From Cinclus cinclus (Eukaryota > Chordata > Aves > Passeriformes > Cinclidae), in assembly GCF_963662255.1 (NCBI RefSeq), contig NC_085048.1, positions 96,001,729-96,065,728 on the forward strand: a DNA stretch of 64,000 nt, in the 5' to 3' direction. Positions 61,501 to 64,000 of the stretch are shown here, piece after piece. Below the pieces are notes generated by a model. It was not told where the DNA came from and did not search any database. It saw only the letters and a list, made by a program, of their open reading frames with translations. The stretch's first letter is position 1. Every line of letters starts with the position of its first letter. The position numbers and the translations under genes are program-made.

Positions 61501-64000
61501 CTGCTCTTCTCCCAGTCTAGCAGGGCTTTAGGTTTCATATATTTTTTTGAAAGACTGCCCAGCAAAAGAATGTTTCTGAAAACAACACTACTATACAGCC
61601 ATTTTAATGTGCTGTACAGAACCTTTGCTTTCTTCAGCCTTCGCCCAATAAAGGATTATTCAGCAGTTACAGAGGTACTTGAGATTCCTTTTTTTTTGAA
61701 TGGAAGTCAGTGTTGTTAAGAATACCCCTCTCCAAGAAAAAAAAAGGGAGGTGGGGGAAAAGAACAAATACAACAGAAAAAAGTATAGCTTTTCCAAATC
61801 TGCTTTTCACTTAACTGTGCCCTAAATTGACAGTACAGAGGTTAAATGCTAATTGGAAAGAAGATTCCTTCCTAGTGAGTAAGTAAAAAAAGTAGAACAG
61901 TGAGGAGCAAAGAACCTATTACTCCTGAAATAATAGAACTAGATTTAGGGCAATCTCTCTTGCTTCCCCCCAGCTTGAACATGTTCTTTACTCTGTTGCA
62001 AATACAGCATAATATTTATTACCTCTTGGTTATCTGGAAAAAAAAAAAAAATCTCTGTTGAAGGAATTCTATTCACAAGTTGCTAAATACAGCAAAAAAT
62101 ACTGCTGCTGAACACAAGAAATGCAAAGTGACTGTTTTTAGTGACAGAGAAAAGGAGAGTAAAAGCACCTACATATGTGCAATGGAAGGAAGGAAATCTG
62201 TATTTTGTTAGAAATTTAGATTATTTCATACTATTATTCATTCCATGTCAACCACCAACCTGACCAATGCTGGTATAGGTTGACTTAAAGCCTTGCTGGA
62301 GGAAGCAAGAAAAAGAGTGAGCTCCTTACAGGTGTGCACACAGGCAAGGCTGTACACTGACAAGAAACAAGCAACAGGACTGCATCATTTCCTGTGTGCT
62401 ATTCCACAGCCAGGTGAGAAATCGCATCACAAATCTCTCACGAAATTCTCGACCAAGTCCTCCAGAGGGAGATCAGCCCAAAGGGTGGAAGAACCACCCA
62501 GCGGTGGAAGGAGCTGAAGAGGGACATAAATGGCTCCAAATCCGCAAGGAAAGCAGAAATGAAGAAACAAAAATCCTCTCACCTCTGTCATGATGTGATT
62601 TTTTTTTTTTTTAATTTGCTGTATTACTCAGGACTCCAAAATACTTTTGTAGAGGGTGAAAAGTAAGCATTGTGCCTTGCTGCTCAGTTCAGAGTCCAGG
62701 TGGGAAGGCAGCCCCAAAGCATTGCACTGGTCACGCTGGGCATTTCAAAACACAACCAGCCTGCCCAAACCCTCAACACAGAGGAGCAGGGCAAAGACTC
62801 ATTTCTGGCTGAAACCCTACACAGACTGCTAAAAGAAGATACATTGTACACTGTTATTTGGCATTAGCTTCTCCTTTGTGTAAAGTCAGATCCATGTGAA
62901 ATTGTAGAGCTTTGCTTCTGACCATGTCCAGGGGGAGCACAAGGTGAATTAAGAGACTCCCCAGAAGTCTCCTGTGCCAAAATGAAAAACAGTTTTTATT
63001 ACATCTTACTTTTTTCTTTTATTTTGTTATTTTGGACGGGAAAAGGGTGCTTTGTTTTTGACACTAAAATTGCATTCAAAATAACAGATTTACTGCCTAT
63101 ATAATGAGGTTTTAGCTTTTCATTTTATCACCCTATTGTCAGAGGTTCTTCTACTCTGTCAGTTTTACTGAGAATTCTGTAAGAGACTGAGGCTTTTATC
63201 CTTCATCTGAACCATGGGATACCAAGCAAGATGTTACACACTAGGAATTTTTTCTCCTCAGAAAGACCAGCTCCTTGACCCTTCTTTGCATTACAGTATA
63301 AACATGAACGGAAGTAGAGAAGGAAGGACAGAAAACAGTGAACAGCAGGATGTAAAGATGTGCTTCCAATTCCTAGCCTGCCTGTTGATTATTTAGTAAC
63401 AACCAATTATTTTTTTTTTCTATTGGGCTTTTTCACGTTTGACATTCATACAAAAGCCATTAACTACAGAAAGGAGGAGTTCGTCATAGAGAGAAGTTTT
63501 AAGTTTTGAAAATGCTGAACAAGCAGCACCTTGTGCAGACAACTGAAGGGGAGGGTGGTAAGAGTCAGCTGGTGCTCAGGCAAGAGTCAAATTTGCTGAA
63601 GCACTCAGGTGAACCACAAGCCTGCATCTCAGACAAAATAATGGAAAGTGATTCCAGCTTTTTAATTTTTAGTCCTATCACTGAATGCAACAACAGAATT
63701 CATATCAATAAGTTAAAATGAGAGAACATATAGTAGTAAACTACACACTTCACAGCATTGCTGATTTTTTTATTAGAGATTTAGAATACGACTGATGTGC
63801 CTCATTAAAGAGAGATTCAAATGGAGTACTGCAGCTACTGAGTGAAAACTGTGGCTGAATTCACAATTTTTAAATAAAGTCAGAGAATACTATCATAGAA
63901 GAAACAATTATTTAGGGATATTCAAAAGTACAACAGGCACACCATCCCTCAAGCTCTCAGAAGTCACCCCTATCTTCCTCTTCGTTTCCCTCATGCCCAT

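Noticed and set aside
62293..62593. Plus-strand ORFs with Arg/Lys-rich content
   Set aside because: No recognised family, no splice context; on the strand opposite to the host gene.

Overview
This window is vertebrate nuclear DNA holding the middle of one large multi-exon gene on the minus strand: CDC42BPA, encoding MRCK-alpha, a CDC42/RAC-binding AGC-family Ser/Thr kinase that regulates actomyosin. I rebuilt 21 coding exons, from the catalytic loop of the kinase domain (48857) down to the second half of the C1 zinc-finger domain (7). All 20 enclosed introns are GT-AG. The joined exons total 2797 nt and keep one open frame of 932 codons plus a leading base. The 5' exons (N-terminus, glycine loop, first part of the catalytic domain) lie beyond 64000; the 3' exons (PH-like, citron homology, CRIB) lie beyond position 1. 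The whole window is therefore inside the transcription unit.

Layout from high to low coordinate, which is 5' to 3' of the gene: 48858-64000, part of a long intron with no exon found; 46965-48857, three exons for the catalytic loop, DFG and activation segment, C-lobe and AGC tail; 43240-43319, hydrophobic-motif exon; 14670-42216, thirteen exons encoding the long coiled coil; 3016-12114, four linker exons, of which three (48, 120 and 81 nt) are symmetric phase-0 exons that can be skipped in frame; 7-994, two exons that together form a complete C1 domain.

The organism is a bird. The introns hold CR1-type LINE fragments (about 45842-46115, 56330-56545, 58116-58212) of avian type. A 703-bp solo LTR (33346-34048), flanked by a perfect 5-bp target duplication, resembles ERVL-type LTRs that I recall from songbird genomes, so a passerine is likely, though this rests on memory. 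The remaining intron DNA is AT-rich, with microsatellites, short tandem duplications and hairpins.

I found no previously undescribed multi-gene system. The observations most worth checking are the in-frame cassette exons with their CU- and U-rich flanking tracts, a divergent linker exon, the solo LTR with intact target duplication, a small intronic ORF with a predicted membrane segment, and a nested palindrome.
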